Source: Marivita sp. (lineage in GTDB: Bacteria > Pseudomonadota > Alphaproteobacteria > Rhodobacterales > Rhodobacteraceae). From it: a stretch of 64,000 nt of DNA. Below are positions 29,761 to 41,211 of this stretch, one piece after another (position 1 is the first letter of the stretch; each line of letters starts with the position of its first letter). The notes below the pieces were generated by a model. That model worked only from the letters and a program-made list of their open reading frames with translations. It was not told the origin of the DNA and did not search any database. The translations under genes and the position numbers were made by a program. Location: contig NZ_JAIPUS010000003.1 in the NCBI RefSeq assembly GCF_020055675.1, positions 62,001 through 126,000 of the forward strand. Direction: 5' to 3'.

Positions 29761-30075
29761 ATGGCCAGGGGTGTAATGCCGGTCGAGTATTGGTCCAACG
29801 CTGTGCAGATCGGCCTTGTAAAGGCACAGGCGCAGGGCGTGATTGCGATGCGCCTGTTGGGGGCAATGGGCGTTTGGTCCGTGCCGCCCTCTGAAAACAG
29901 CCGGATGCTGACCGAAAAACTCTTTGCCTTTTCAAAGGGCGGTCAGGACGCATCGCGGGCCGCATGGGCGGGCGAAAACGCGGATGTCATCGCATCGGCG
30001 GCGGTCAAGCCGATCCGGCAGAAGATCCGCGCCAACCATCGCCGCCTGACGAAACGTGGGATCAAACGGAAATGA
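29761..30075 (+). CDS. Uncharacterised small basic protein between ureB and ureC
   Basis: [57 protein letters not shown]...; starts 2 nt after ureB. Confidence 0.75.
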   Translation: MARGVMPVEYWSNAVQIGLVKAQAQGVIAMRLLGAMGVWSVPPSENSRMLTEKLFAFSKGGQDASRAAWAGENADVIASAAVKPIRQKIRANHRRLTKRGIKRK

Positions 30076-30076
30076 T

Positions 30077-31837
<1,761 letters not shown>

Positions 31838-31924
31838 TGCGGGCCGGTCCAAGGGCATGCACGTCGCAACGCGGCCTGATGCGCCTGGTCGGTCGCGTCA
31901 CATCGCTAACCTGAGAAGTCCCAG

Positions 31925-32365
31925 ATGCTCACAGCCTCTACCTACCACCCCCACACCCACGGCACCCCTGCCGACACGATTTCCCTAAGCTACGAGTCCC
32001 GCTTCCTGCGGCGGCGCGTTCTGACCACCGATGGCGGCCTGTCCTTCCTGCTCGATCTGGAACAGACCACATCGCTCGATCAAAAAGGCGCGCTCAAACT
32101 CGGGGACGGGCGCGAGATCGAGGTGATCGCCGCCCCGGAACCGCTTCTGGAGATCACCGGTGACGATCTCGTCCGCCTTGCATGGCACATCGGTAATCGC
32201 CACACGCCGTGCCAGGTTGAACAAACCCGCCTGTTGATCCAGCCCGATCACGTGATCCGTGACATGCTGGGAAAGCTGGGTGCCACGGTGATGGAACGTG
32301 TCGAACCGTTCACCCCCGAAGGAGGCGCGTATGGTCATGGACGGACCCATTCGCACGCCCACTGA
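31925..32365 (+). CDS. ureE: Urease accessory protein UreE
   Basis: SYESRFLRRRVLTTDGGLSFLLDLEQTTSL; AWHIGNRHTPCQVE; His-rich C-terminus. Confidence 0.93.
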   Translation: MLTASTYHPHTHGTPADTISLSYESRFLRRRVLTTDGGLSFLLDLEQTTSLDQKGALKLGDGREIEVIAAPEPLLEITGDDLVRLAWHIGNRHTPCQVEQTRLLIQPDHVIRDMLGKLGATVMERVEPFTPEGGAYGHGRTHSHAH

Positions 32366-32987
32366 CCCGGTCCTGACGCTGGCGCAATGGTTGTCGCCGG
32401 GCTTTCCCATCGGGGCCTTCGCCTATTCCAGCGGGCTGGAGCAGGCGATTGCCGACGGGGTCGTCACGCCCGCAACAGTGGAGGATTGGCTGTCGGACAT
32501 GCTGCGCGACGGAAACGGGATGGTCGACGCGATCCTGATCCGGGTTGCGGCCCATGCGGTCAATCCAATCGAGGTGGACCAGATTGCGCGGGCCGTCTGC
32601 CCCAGCCGCGAACGTCTGCTGGAGATCGACGCGCAGGGGGCGGCCTTTTGTGCCCAACTGCGCGCGACCTGGCACGTCGAGGCGACGGGCCTGACTTATC
32701 CTGTCGCTCTTGGAGTCGGTATCCGCCAACTTGACCTGCCGCTGACGCTTGCGGTGCAAATGTACCTGCATGCCTGGGTGAGTGCCGTGGTCGCCGCCTG
32801 CCAACGCCTGATGGCGCTGGGCCAGACCGAGGCGCAGCGGATCGTCGCCGCCCTTGCGCCGCTTTGCTCGGACGTCGCAAGGGCAAGCAAGGACAAGACC
32901 CTGAACGATCTGACAAACCAGAGCTTTGCCGCCGATATCGCGGCAATGCGTCACGAAACCCTCAGCCCAAGGATTTTCCGCACATGA
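32331..32987 (+). CDS. ureF: Urease accessory protein UreF
   Basis: [29 protein letters not shown]. Confidence 0.94.
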   Translation: MVMDGPIRTPTDPVLTLAQWLSPGFPIGAFAYSSGLEQAIADGVVTPATVEDWLSDMLRDGNGMVDAILIRVAAHAVNPIEVDQIARAVCPSRERLLEIDAQGAAFCAQLRATWHVEATGLTYPVALGVGIRQLDLPLTLAVQMYLHAWVSAVVAACQRLMALGQTEAQRIVAALAPLCSDVARASKDKTLNDLTNQSFAADIAAMRHETLSPRIFRT

Positions 32988-33595
32988 CCTCCCGCAATGG
33001 ACCCTTACGCGTTGGTATCGGCGGCCCGGTGGGGGCCGGGAAAACCTCGCTCACGGCGGCGCTCGCCAAACGGTTGAAAGAGACTCATTCGGTGGGGGTG
33101 ATCACCAATGACATCTACACGCAGGAAGACGCCGAAGCGTTGATGCGGATGCAGATCCTGCCGCAGGACCGGGTGATCGGGGTGGAAACCGGCGGCTGCC
33201 CGCACACCGCGATCCGCGAGGACGCGTCGATCAACCTTGCCGCCGTGGCCGAGATGGTCAAACGCCACCCGGATGTCGAGGTCGTATTGATCGAATCGGG
33301 TGGCGACAACCTGTCGGCCACCTTCAGCCCGGAACTGGCCGATGTGACGCTCTATGTGATCGACGTCGCGGCGGGAGAGGAGATCCCGCGCAAGGGCGGC
33401 CCGGCGCTGACCCGGTCGGACATCCTGGTGATCAACAAGACCGATCTTGCCCCGCATGTCGGCGCGTCCCTCGACGTGATGAAGCGCGACGCGACACGAG
33501 TGCGCAACGATCGGCCCTTCGTCTTTGCGTCGATACGGCAAGAGGACGGCGTTGATGCCGTCCTGACGCATTTGAAAGACCTGAGTGGTCTTTAA
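32984..33595 (+). CDS. ureG: Urease accessory GTPase UreG
   Basis: [61 protein letters not shown]. Confidence 0.98.
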   Translation: MTSRNGPLRVGIGGPVGAGKTSLTAALAKRLKETHSVGVITNDIYTQEDAEALMRMQILPQDRVIGVETGGCPHTAIREDASINLAAVAEMVKRHPDVEVVLIESGGDNLSATFSPELADVTLYVIDVAAGEEIPRKGGPALTRSDILVINKTDLAPHVGASLDVMKRDATRVRNDRPFVFASIRQEDGVDAVLTHLKDLSGL

Positions 33596-33692
33596 GGTCT
33601 TGTCATCTGGACGCGGTATGTTTGCCAAATGTATGCAAGATATGTATTTTCTGGATATCGAGTGCATTTTTAACAACAAGTAACGGTGGGGC

Positions 33693-34151
33693 ATGGCCGA
33701 AACTGGCAAACAAATCGCGGCATTGCCAATGCGTTGGAAAGACAACGGCGATTTCCGGGTGCTGATGGTCACCTCGCGGGATACCGGGCGCTGGATCATG
33801 CCGAAGGGATGGACCATGGATGGCAAAAAGCCGTGGACTGCCGCCGAGATCGAAGCGCTGGAAGAGGCGGGCGCGGTTGGCTATATCGGGCAGGATGTGA
33901 TCGGCACCTACACCTACAAGAAGAGGCTTGGCGATGGCAGCTCGCTGAAATGCGAGGTCGATGTCTATCCGATGGTTGTCGAAAAACTGAAGCGCAATTG
34001 GAAAGAGCGCGGCCAACGCAAGCGCCGTTGGTTCAGCGCCAAGGATGCAGCCAAGCGTGTGAGCGAGCCGAAGCTGGCAAAACTGCTCAAGAGCCTGTCG
34101 AAAAAACCAGCCAAACAACCGGTGATCCGAGACTTCCTCAAGGCGTCTTGA
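33693..34151 (+). CDS. Nudix-family hydrolase (DIPP-like)
   Basis: WIMPKGWTMDGKKPWTAAEIEALEEAGAVGYIG Nudix-like box. Confidence 0.8.
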   Translation: MAETGKQIAALPMRWKDNGDFRVLMVTSRDTGRWIMPKGWTMDGKKPWTAAEIEALEEAGAVGYIGQDVIGTYTYKKRLGDGSSLKCEVDVYPMVVEKLKRNWKERGQRKRRWFSAKDAAKRVSEPKLAKLLKSLSKKPAKQPVIRDFLKAS

Positions 34152-34208
34152 ACACGGTCAAATCCACGAAAGCGTGGAATAAACCATCTGCCCGCGTTTT
34201 TTCGCGAC

Positions 34209-35498
34209 TCAATCGACCGGCAGTCCGCTTGGCACCCTGTCGGGCCGTCCCAGAGGGCGGTCCAGGGCCGTTTTACCGGTCAGGCTTTCGAGGAACGCCA
34301 CGATATCGTCGACCTCTGCCTCGGAGAGCGTCACGGGGCGGGTATCGAGTGTTGCCGCCTGTCGTGCCATTTCGAAACGGTCGGACCGGATCACGAAATC
34401 AATCTCGTGCAGCCATGAAATTTCGGGCAGTTTTGCCTGTGCCGGGGTCCAATCGGCCCGTGCCTTGGCCGGGTCGGCCATGTGACGCACCATATCGCGC
34501 AACGAGGTGTAGGCCCCGTTATGCCCGTAAGGCGCGGTCAGCGCGACATTGCGCAGCTGCGGTGTGCGAAAGCGGTAGGCGTCTTCCAGATCGTCGGTCG
34601 CGCCCATGCGCCCGACGTCGCGCGGGACCGGATCCCAGCGGCGCGTGCGGCCGGGGCCAAAGGCGGGCAGCGCCATCGCGTGGAAATCCTGATCGCTCAG
34701 CAGCGGCCCATTGTGACACTGCGCGCAGCCTGCCTTGCCAAAGAACAAGTGCCGCCCACGCTCGGCATCGGCAGGCAGCGGGGTTCCATCGGTCAGGAAC
34801 GCGTCATAGGGGCTATCGTAATTTGCCCACTCCGTTCCGATAAAGGCCGCCAGTGCATTTCCGATCTCGACAATCGTGACATCCTCGGGCCGGTCGATAT
34901 GGTCGAATGCCGCAACGAACATGGCGCCGTATTCGGGGATCGTGCGCACCCGCTTGGCGAGGATCGGCCAACCCAGATCGATCCGGTCGGTCACCGCTCC
35001 GATCACGGCGTTTTCGCCAACGTTGCCAGCCATTTCGAACTGCGATGCCATCGGCAAAAGCGCCTGCGCGGCCAGCACCGTTTCAAGCCCCTGTGGCAGC
35101 CATTCTTCCGCCGGGCTGTCAAAGCCATTGCCGTAGATATCCGACACCTCCAGCCGTCCATCGTGGAAAAGGGTGTCCACGTCCTTGTGTCCAAGGTTCC
35201 ACAGCGCCGGCGCGTTGCGCGGTATGCGCTTGGCAATGCGGTCCGCGCCATCGCCGGGCGTGCGGTCCGGACCAAGGCCGCGGCCCCCCTCACCGATGCC
35301 GAGCGACAGACCGTCAGTGCCCCCGAGATCGTGATGATGGCAGGTGCCGCAGGAAATATTCCTGTTGCCTGCCAGGATCTTGTCGTAGAATAAAAGCTGG
35401 CCCAGTTTGGCCTGACCCGCGTCGAAATCGATGAAATCCTCGGCAGTGATCGGCTCGGCCAGGGCCATCCGGGCGCCGAGGCACAAAGGGAAGAGCAA
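34209..35498 (-). CDS. Di-heme cytochrome c peroxidase/MauG-family protein (start uncertain)
   Basis: Two CXXCH motifs (SCGTCHHHD, GCAQCHNGP) and FRTPQLRNVALTAPYGHNGAYTSL; no convincing ATG with a signal peptide (TTG 35498 or ATG 35468). Confidence 0.85.
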   Translation of the reverse strand: MLFPLCLGARMALAEPITAEDFIDFDAGQAKLGQLLFYDKILAGNRNISCGTCHHHDLGGTDGLSLGIGEGGRGLGPDRTPGDGADRIAKRIPRNAPALWNLGHKDVDTLFHDGRLEVSDIYGNGFDSPAEEWLPQGLETVLAAQALLPMASQFEMAGNVGENAVIGAVTDRIDLGWPILAKRVRTIPEYGAMFVAAFDHIDRPEDVTIVEIGNALAAFIGTEWANYDSPYDAFLTDGTPLPADAERGRHLFFGKAGCAQCHNGPLLSDQDFHAMALPAFGPGRTRRWDPVPRDVGRMGATDDLEDAYRFRTPQLRNVALTAPYGHNGAYTSLRDMVRHMADPAKARADWTPAQAKLPEISWLHEIDFVIRSDRFEMARQAATLDTRPVTLSEAEVDDIVAFLESLTGKTALDRPLGRPDRVPSGLPVD

Positions 35499-35504
35499 AC
35501 CAAG

Positions 35505-35981
35505 ATGAAGCCGAGCGGATGGTTGTTTGTTCTGTGCACGTTTGCGGGACCGGCCCTTGCCGATATCGAGGACGCGCGCGACCTGATGGAGGAGGGGCAG
35601 TTTGCAGAAGCGCGCGAGGCGCTCTGGCCTGCGGCGCGCTCGGGCAATGCCGAGGCCGAGGAACTGATCGGTGTGATGTACGCGCTGGGTCTGGGGGTCG
35701 AGCAGGACTATGTCCGCGCCTTTGACTGGTACCTGCGGTCCGCGATGAAGGGCCATGCGGGCGCGCAATCGGGTGTCGGATGGTATTACGAGACCGGATT
35801 GGGCATGCCCGCCCCCGATCTCGTGCGGGCCTTCCTCTGGTACCAGCTGAGCACGATCGGCGGCGACCCCGACGCGGCGGTCTCGGTCGAGGAGGTGGTC
35901 AAGAAAATGACACCGGAGCAGATCGAACATGCGCAAACGCTCGTGGATGATTACCGGGTCTGGCTCTACCCGTTTCGCTGA
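35505..35981 (+). CDS. Sel1-like repeat exported protein
   Basis: Signal peptide MKPSGWLFVLCTFAGPALA; repeats AEAEELIGVMYALGLGVEQDYVRAFDWY and GAQSGVGWYYETGLGMPAPDLVRAFLWY. Confidence 0.88.
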   Translation: MKPSGWLFVLCTFAGPALADIEDARDLMEEGQFAEAREALWPAARSGNAEAEELIGVMYALGLGVEQDYVRAFDWYLRSAMKGHAGAQSGVGWYYETGLGMPAPDLVRAFLWYQLSTIGGDPDAAVSVEEVVKKMTPEQIEHAQTLVDDYRVWLYPFR

Positions 35982-36200
35982 GTTTTGCGAATTGTCCTGC
36001 CACAGGCAAGTGGCGGAATTTGGGCGCCGGCCCCCAGAAGGCTGTTGCTTTTGATGTCGGACCCCGAAACCCGTGTCATTTCCTGTCGCATGAGGAAAGA
36101 GGGTCTGTCCCGGCGGCGCAAGACCCGCGTGTCGTGAGAACTGGCAGAGATCGTCTGGGCGGGTTATGCAATGCAAAGATCAGAATAGGGAGAGCGACTC

Positions 36201-37415
36201 ATGAGCAGGCTGGACGCAAAATTTGCGCGGCTGGGGGCCGAGAATGCACCGGGTCAGGAAGCGCGCCAGACCGGCGACGATCTGCAATCGGTGATGCGTG
36301 GGGATATCCTGCCCGGTGTGCCGGTGGATTTTTCGCATGGTGACGTGGATGCCTTTACGCCGACACCGGGTGCCCGTGACGCATGGGAGGCCGGGTTCGC
36401 GACAGGGGGCGCGCAGGCCTATACCGAGTATCGTGGCGCGGCTGATCTGCGCGAGACCGTGGCAGCCAGCCTGGCCGCCTTTACCAACGCACCCGTCGAT
36501 CCGGTGGACGAGTTGATCATCACGCCGGGCACGCAAGGCGCGTTGTTTCTCGCGCTTGGGGCGGTGGTGGACCAGGGCACCAAGGTCGTGGTGCTGGAGC
36601 CGGACTATTTCGCCAACCGCAAGCTGGTGACGTTTTTCGGTGGGGAGATCCTGCCCGTGACATTGCACTATCAGGACAGTGCGGCAAAGAACGGTCCCGA
36701 TCTTGGCCAGTTGGAAGACGCGTTTGCGGCAGGGGCCGAGGTGCTTGTCTTCTCCACCCCGAACAACCCGACGGGTGTCGTGACGCCCGAGGCGTCGATC
36801 CGCGAAATCGCGCGGCTGGCGGCGCGGCATGGTGTGACGGTGATCGTGGATCAGCTTTACTCCCGGCTGCTTTACAGCGGTGAAAGCTTTACCCATCTGC
36901 GCGCCTGTGCAGACCGGCCCGAAAACGTGATTACGATCATGGGGCCGTCGAAGACGGAATCGCTCAGTGGCTTTCGCCTTGGCGTCGCCTTCGGGGCGGC
37001 AGCCTTGATCGACAGGATGGAAAAGCTGCAAGCCATCGTGTCGCTGCGCGCGGCCGGTTATTCGCAAGCGGCGCTGCGGACGTGGTTCCATGAACCGAAA
37101 GGCTGGATGCAGGAGCGCATCGCGCAGCATGAGGCGATCAGGGACGATCTTCTGGCCATCTTCCGCGACGCCGGGTTCCCGACCGCCTGTCCGCAGGCAG
37201 GAAGCTATCTGTTCCCGAAACTGCCGCAGCTGGTCGTGTCGCCCGAGGAATTCGTGCGGCTCTTGCGGATACAGGCCGGGGTGACAGTGACGCCGGGATC
37301 GGAGTTCGCGCCGCATACCGCGTCTAGCGTGCGGCTCAATTTTTCGCAGGATCACGCGGCGTCGGTGGCGGCAGGGCACCGGATTGTCGAAATGACCCGG
37401 CGGTACCGCGCATGA
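36201..37415 (+). CDS. PLP-dependent aminotransferase (class I/II)
   Basis: AYTEYRGAADLRETVAASLAAF; TPNNPTGVV; GPSKTESLSGFRLGVAFG Lys-containing motif. Confidence 0.93.
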   Translation: MSRLDAKFARLGAENAPGQEARQTGDDLQSVMRGDILPGVPVDFSHGDVDAFTPTPGARDAWEAGFATGGAQAYTEYRGAADLRETVAASLAAFTNAPVDPVDELIITPGTQGALFLALGAVVDQGTKVVVLEPDYFANRKLVTFFGGEILPVTLHYQDSAAKNGPDLGQLEDAFAAGAEVLVFSTPNNPTGVVTPEASIREIARLAARHGVTVIVDQLYSRLLYSGESFTHLRACADRPENVITIMGPSKTESLSGFRLGVAFGAAALIDRMEKLQAIVSLRAAGYSQAALRTWFHEPKGWMQERIAQHEAIRDDLLAIFRDAGFPTACPQAGSYLFPKLPQLVVSPEEFVRLLRIQAGVTVTPGSEFAPHTASSVRLNFSQDHAASVAAGHRIVEMTRRYRA

Positions 37416-38215
37416 GGGTCGGGATTGCCGGAATAGGCGCCATTGGCATGCGCGTGGCGCTGGAACTGGATCGCGGCACGATACCGGGCTGCTCTTTGAC
37501 CGGTATCTGTGCGCGCAGTGATGCGCGGGCGGCCGAGGCCAACGCGGCATTGTCGCGGGCGGTGCCGGTCTATGCTTTGGACGAGATCGCTGCACATGCC
37601 GATATCGTGATCGAAACCTTGCCGCCGGGGCTTTTCATGGATTTGGCGCGACCCGTCATCGAGGCCGGCAAGGAACTGGTTGTCCTGTCGGCAAGCCAAC
37701 TACTGGGCCAGCAAGCCCTGTTCGATCTGGCCGAGACCACGGGCGCGCGGATCTCTGTGCCGTCGGGCGCGATGTTGGGGCTGGACGCGATCAAGGGTGC
37801 CGCGGTGGGCGAATTGCATTCCGTGGTAATCGAGACGCGAAAGCCCGTGGCGGGCTTGGTCAAGGCGCCATATGTCGTGGAAAACAAGATCGATCTTGGC
37901 CATTTGTCCGAGCCGTTTCTGGTTCTTGGCGGTACCGTCAGCGAGGTTGCGAAGGTGTTCCCGGCGAATGTGAACGTGGCGGCAGCGGTGAGCCTTGCCG
38001 GGTTTGGGCCGGACTGCACGCGGATGGAGGTCTGGGCTGATCCGGCGCTGGAGCGGAATCTGCACACGGTGCGTGTGACCTCGGACAGTTCGGATTTCAC
38101 CATGGAGATCCAGAATCGGCCGAGCGATGAGAACCCCGCAACGGGCAAGATCACCGCGCTCAGCGTCATCGCGATGCTTCGGCAAAGGTCTGCGGTGCTG
38201 CGCGTCGGGACCTGA
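37412..38215 (+). CDS. L-aspartate dehydrogenase-like protein
   Basis: MRVGIAGIGAIGMRVALELDRG Rossmann start; SGAMLGLDAIKGAAVGELHSVVIETRK; VFPANVNVAAAVSLAGFGPDCTRMEVWADP. Confidence 0.92.
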   Translation: MRVGIAGIGAIGMRVALELDRGTIPGCSLTGICARSDARAAEANAALSRAVPVYALDEIAAHADIVIETLPPGLFMDLARPVIEAGKELVVLSASQLLGQQALFDLAETTGARISVPSGAMLGLDAIKGAAVGELHSVVIETRKPVAGLVKAPYVVENKIDLGHLSEPFLVLGGTVSEVAKVFPANVNVAAAVSLAGFGPDCTRMEVWADPALERNLHTVRVTSDSSDFTMEIQNRPSDENPATGKITALSVIAMLRQRSAVLRVGT

Positions 38216-38388
38216 GGCGTCGATAAAGGCGGCATCGCCGGCGTCGCTTGGCCAGCCGGGACAAAAAGCGGGACGCCCGCTGCCGACTTGCGCGGGGTGC
38301 GGCTTGGTTGAATGCACCGGGGCGCTGGCTTAGACCCGTCACTGCTCTAGCTCGTCGGACATGGGCAGGGACCGCAAGGAGAGAAAAT

Positions 38389-38580
38389 ATGAGCGATGAT
38401 TTCAACATGTCGATGCGCAAGTTCCTCAAGCAGGTCGGGGTGACGTCCCAGCAGGTCATCGAAGAGGCGATGCGCAACGCCGACATCAGCGGCAAGACAT
38501 TTGACGCGAAGGTTGTGCTGACGATTGATGAGCTTGACCTCGAACATGTCGTGACCGGCAAGATCACCGGACAGGACTGA
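38389..38580 (+). CDS. DUF6494-like small protein
   Basis: MSDDFNMSMRKFLKQVGVTSQQVIEEAMRNADISGKTFDAKVVLTIDELDLEHVVTGKI. Confidence 0.85.
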   Translation: MSDDFNMSMRKFLKQVGVTSQQVIEEAMRNADISGKTFDAKVVLTIDELDLEHVVTGKITGQD

Positions 38581-38582
38581 CC

Positions 38583-39647
38583 GTGGCCATCGAGAGAGAG
38601 GCGGTCATTGCCGCGCTGAAATCCGTGACCGATCCGGACTCCGGCAAGGATATCGTGTCTGCCGGCGTTGTGCGGGCGCTGCATGTGGATGGCGACGCGG
38701 TGCGTTTCGTCGTCGAGGTGGCAGAGGACCGGGCCGAAGCCTATGGCCCTGTGCGGCAGGCGGCCGAGGACGCGGTCAAGGCACTGGGCGTCACATCTGT
38801 GTCGGCAGTGATGACCGCTCATTCCGCGCCCAAACCGCCGCCGGATTTGAAAGGCGGGGCCAAGTCGAAACCGGCAGGCCCCGAGAAAATTCCCGGCGTT
38901 GACCGGATCATCGCGATTGCCTCGGGCAAGGGGGGCGTGGGCAAGTCCACCGTGTCGGCGAACCTTGCCTGCGCGTTGGCGGCAGAGGGCCGCAAGGTCG
39001 GTCTTCTTGACGCCGATGTCTTCGGCCCCAGCCAGCCGCGCATGCTGGGTGTGTCGGGTCGTCCCGCCAGCCCTGATGGCAAGACGATCCTGCCGATGCG
39101 CAATTTCGGCGTCACCATGATGTCCATCGGGCTGATGGTTAACGAAGGCCAGGCGGTCGTCTGGCGCGGCCCGATGCTCATGGGCGCTTTGCAGCAGATG
39201 TTGATGCAGGTGCAATGGGGCGCTCTGGATGTCCTGTTGGTGGACCTGCCACCGGGCACCGGTGACGTGCAGATGACGCTGGCACAGAAGGCCCATGTGG
39301 ATGGCGCCATCGTGGTCTCGACGCCGCAGGACGTGGCGCTGCTCGATGCGCGCAAGGGGATCGATATGTTCAACCAGATGAACGTGCCGATTGTCGGGCT
39401 TATCGAGAACATGTCGACGCATATCTGTTCGAATTGCGGCCACGAGGAACACATCTTCGGTCACGGTGGTGTCTCGGCGGAATCCGCGAAACTGGGCATA
39501 CCCCTGCTGGCCGAGATCCCGTTGCATATAGATATCCGGACCTCATCCGATGACGGCACGCCGATCGTCGTGTCGAAACCCGACAGCCCGCAAGCCGGGG
39601 CGTTCCGTGATCTTGCCCGCACACTGGTGGCCGCTGAACGCGCATAA
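38583..39647 (+). CDS. Mrp/ApbC-family Fe-S cluster carrier ATPase
   Basis: IIAIASGKGGVGKSTVSANLACAL deviant Walker A; IENMSTHICSNCGHEEHIFGHGG. Confidence 0.96.
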   Translation: MAIEREAVIAALKSVTDPDSGKDIVSAGVVRALHVDGDAVRFVVEVAEDRAEAYGPVRQAAEDAVKALGVTSVSAVMTAHSAPKPPPDLKGGAKSKPAGPEKIPGVDRIIAIASGKGGVGKSTVSANLACALAAEGRKVGLLDADVFGPSQPRMLGVSGRPASPDGKTILPMRNFGVTMMSIGLMVNEGQAVVWRGPMLMGALQQMLMQVQWGALDVLLVDLPPGTGDVQMTLAQKAHVDGAIVVSTPQDVALLDARKGIDMFNQMNVPIVGLIENMSTHICSNCGHEEHIFGHGGVSAESAKLGIPLLAEIPLHIDIRTSSDDGTPIVVSKPDSPQAGAFRDLARTLVAAERA

Positions 39648-39778
39648 GCCCCGGACCGGGTGTCCCGCGCAGGCGGGGGCGGCAAACGCAAGGGACGTGC
39701 AGCCCGGACCGGGACGGCGCATCACCGCTTTCGACCCCGTCTTTGCGCGCGCAGGACCCTTTCCAAGGGGCTTGCAGG

Positions 39779-40492
39779 TCAGGGCCGGGGGGACGACACA
39801 TCCGCCACGTCGCGCGATGGCATCTCGCCTGAAATCTCGAGGATCAGTTTGCGTTTCACCGCGTCGGCAAACGACGCGCGATCCTCGGCCGTCACGACGA
39901 AGGCGCCCAGCCCGCCAATGATCTGCGCCTCGTATTGCGCTTCCAGCCCGCCTTGCGCGCGGCCGGGGTCGTCGGGACGCAGGATCGGCAAGGCGTTGAT
40001 TGTCACGCCAGCGGCGACAACCGTGTCGCGCGCCTCGGCGATGGAGGGTCCGGAATAGCTGCGCGCGGAATCCCCAGAAAAGTCGATCACCCGCCGCCAG
40101 CCGTCGAATTCATTGGTGTCCATCAGCCGCAACCCTTCGATCAGCGCGGCACCGATGGCGTTGCGGCCGTAAGCCTGTCGCGGTTTGTTCAGCAATTCTG
40201 CGGCGAAATCGGCTGCGCTCTGCGGCCCGTCGATCCGGCGCCAGTCGGCGACAACGGCCTGGTTGGCGGCCCATTCGACATAGGTCACGGCGATCGAGCC
40301 ATAGGCCGTATCGGCAATGGCAGCGAGCACCTCGGGATCAGTGATCGCCTGCGCGTATCCCTGGCGCTGAAACTCGATCTCGCGCTGGTCGATGGAGCCG
40401 GACGCATCGGCCAGCAGAACCAGCTCAAGATCGGTGTCCTGCGCCCGAAGGGGCGGTGCGAGACAGATCAAACAGATCAACACATACCGCAT
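39779..40492 (-). CDS. DUF1194-family VWA-like exported protein
   Basis: Signal peptide MRYVLICLICLAPPLRAQ; LELVLLADASGSIDQREIEFQRQGYAQAI MIDAS-like motif. Confidence 0.88.
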   Translation of the reverse strand: MRYVLICLICLAPPLRAQDTDLELVLLADASGSIDQREIEFQRQGYAQAITDPEVLAAIADTAYGSIAVTYVEWAANQAVVADWRRIDGPQSAADFAAELLNKPRQAYGRNAIGAALIEGLRLMDTNEFDGWRRVIDFSGDSARSYSGPSIAEARDTVVAAGVTINALPILRPDDPGRAQGGLEAQYEAQIIGGLGAFVVTAEDRASFADAVKRKLILEISGEMPSRDVADVSSPRP

Positions 40493-40551
40493 CGTCGTCT
40501 CCCGTGCATCCGCCACAAAGGTTAGCCTGCCTGACGGAAACGACAAAGCGA

Positions 40552-40565
40552 TTGATCCCGATCAA
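40552..40565. promoter_or_regulatory. FNR/FnrL/Dnr-type box
   Basis: TTGATCCCGATCAA is a perfect TTGAT-N4-ATCAA palindrome 59 nt upstream of the cytochrome c start. Confidence 0.75.
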
Positions 40566-40624
40566 CGCGGGTTTTTGTCACGGCGCCTAGAATTGCCCGT
40601 GTTTCAGACAGAAGGAGAAAGCCC

Positions 40625-41029
40625 ATGCGACGATCCACTGCCTGCCTTATCGCGCTGTGTCTGTCGGCAACGGCCCTGCCAGCGCAAGATGCTGACCAAG
40701 GGCGCGCGTTGTACCAGACGCATTGCGCAAGTTGTCATGGTGCCGATGCCGAGGGGCAGGGTCCGTTGGCCCCGGCGCTTGTCTTGCAACCGATCGACCT
40801 CACCACGCTTTCCAGCCGAAATGACGGTACATTTCCATTGGAGCGGGTTCTCAAGCGGATCGACGGGACAGACCCACTTGTGAGCCATGGATCCCCGATG
40901 CCGGTGTTCGGGCCGTATTTCGAGGGGGTTGCGAATGTACCGATGAAACTCGCCGATGCTCAGCCCATCCTTGTTCCGCAACCGATGGCCGATCTGGTTG
41001 CTTACCTGATGTCGGTTCAATCTGACTGA
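40625..41029 (+). CDS. Mono-heme c-type cytochrome
   Basis: Signal peptide; HCASCHGADAEGQGPLAPAL CXXCH; distal Met region GSPMPVFGPYFEG. Confidence 0.92.
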   Translation: MRRSTACLIALCLSATALPAQDADQGRALYQTHCASCHGADAEGQGPLAPALVLQPIDLTTLSSRNDGTFPLERVLKRIDGTDPLVSHGSPMPVFGPYFEGVANVPMKLADAQPILVPQPMADLVAYLMSVQSD

Positions 41030-41068
41030 ATGGCACGTTGTATGTAGCCAAGATTTCAGCATGTCCAC

Positions 41069-41100
41069 CCCGTCTGACATCTCTGTGAGACGGGCGTTTC
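41069..41100 (+). terminator. Possible terminator after cytochrome c
   Basis: CCCGTCT-N12-AGACGGG hairpin, weak T-tract. Confidence 0.4.
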
Positions 41101-41211
41101 CACGGCTCCATTCCTCCTACTTGTTGATGCGTGAGACAACGCAGGCTGCAATTTGCACAGCAACGAACCTGTGTGCACGCAGCAACATGAAGAATGTTCA
41201 GGAGCAGAATA

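Noticed and set aside
33693-34151. Degenerate Nudix box as a possible inactive enzyme
   Set aside because: The PKGW...EALEEAG arrangement retains the EE core and resembles functional DIPP-like Nudix proteins, so no special claim is justified.
41034-41052. TGGCACGTTGTATGTA resembling a sigma54 promoter
   Set aside because: The -12 element (TTGC) is absent at the required spacing; a similar TGGCACGTTGTCC at 51470 also fails.
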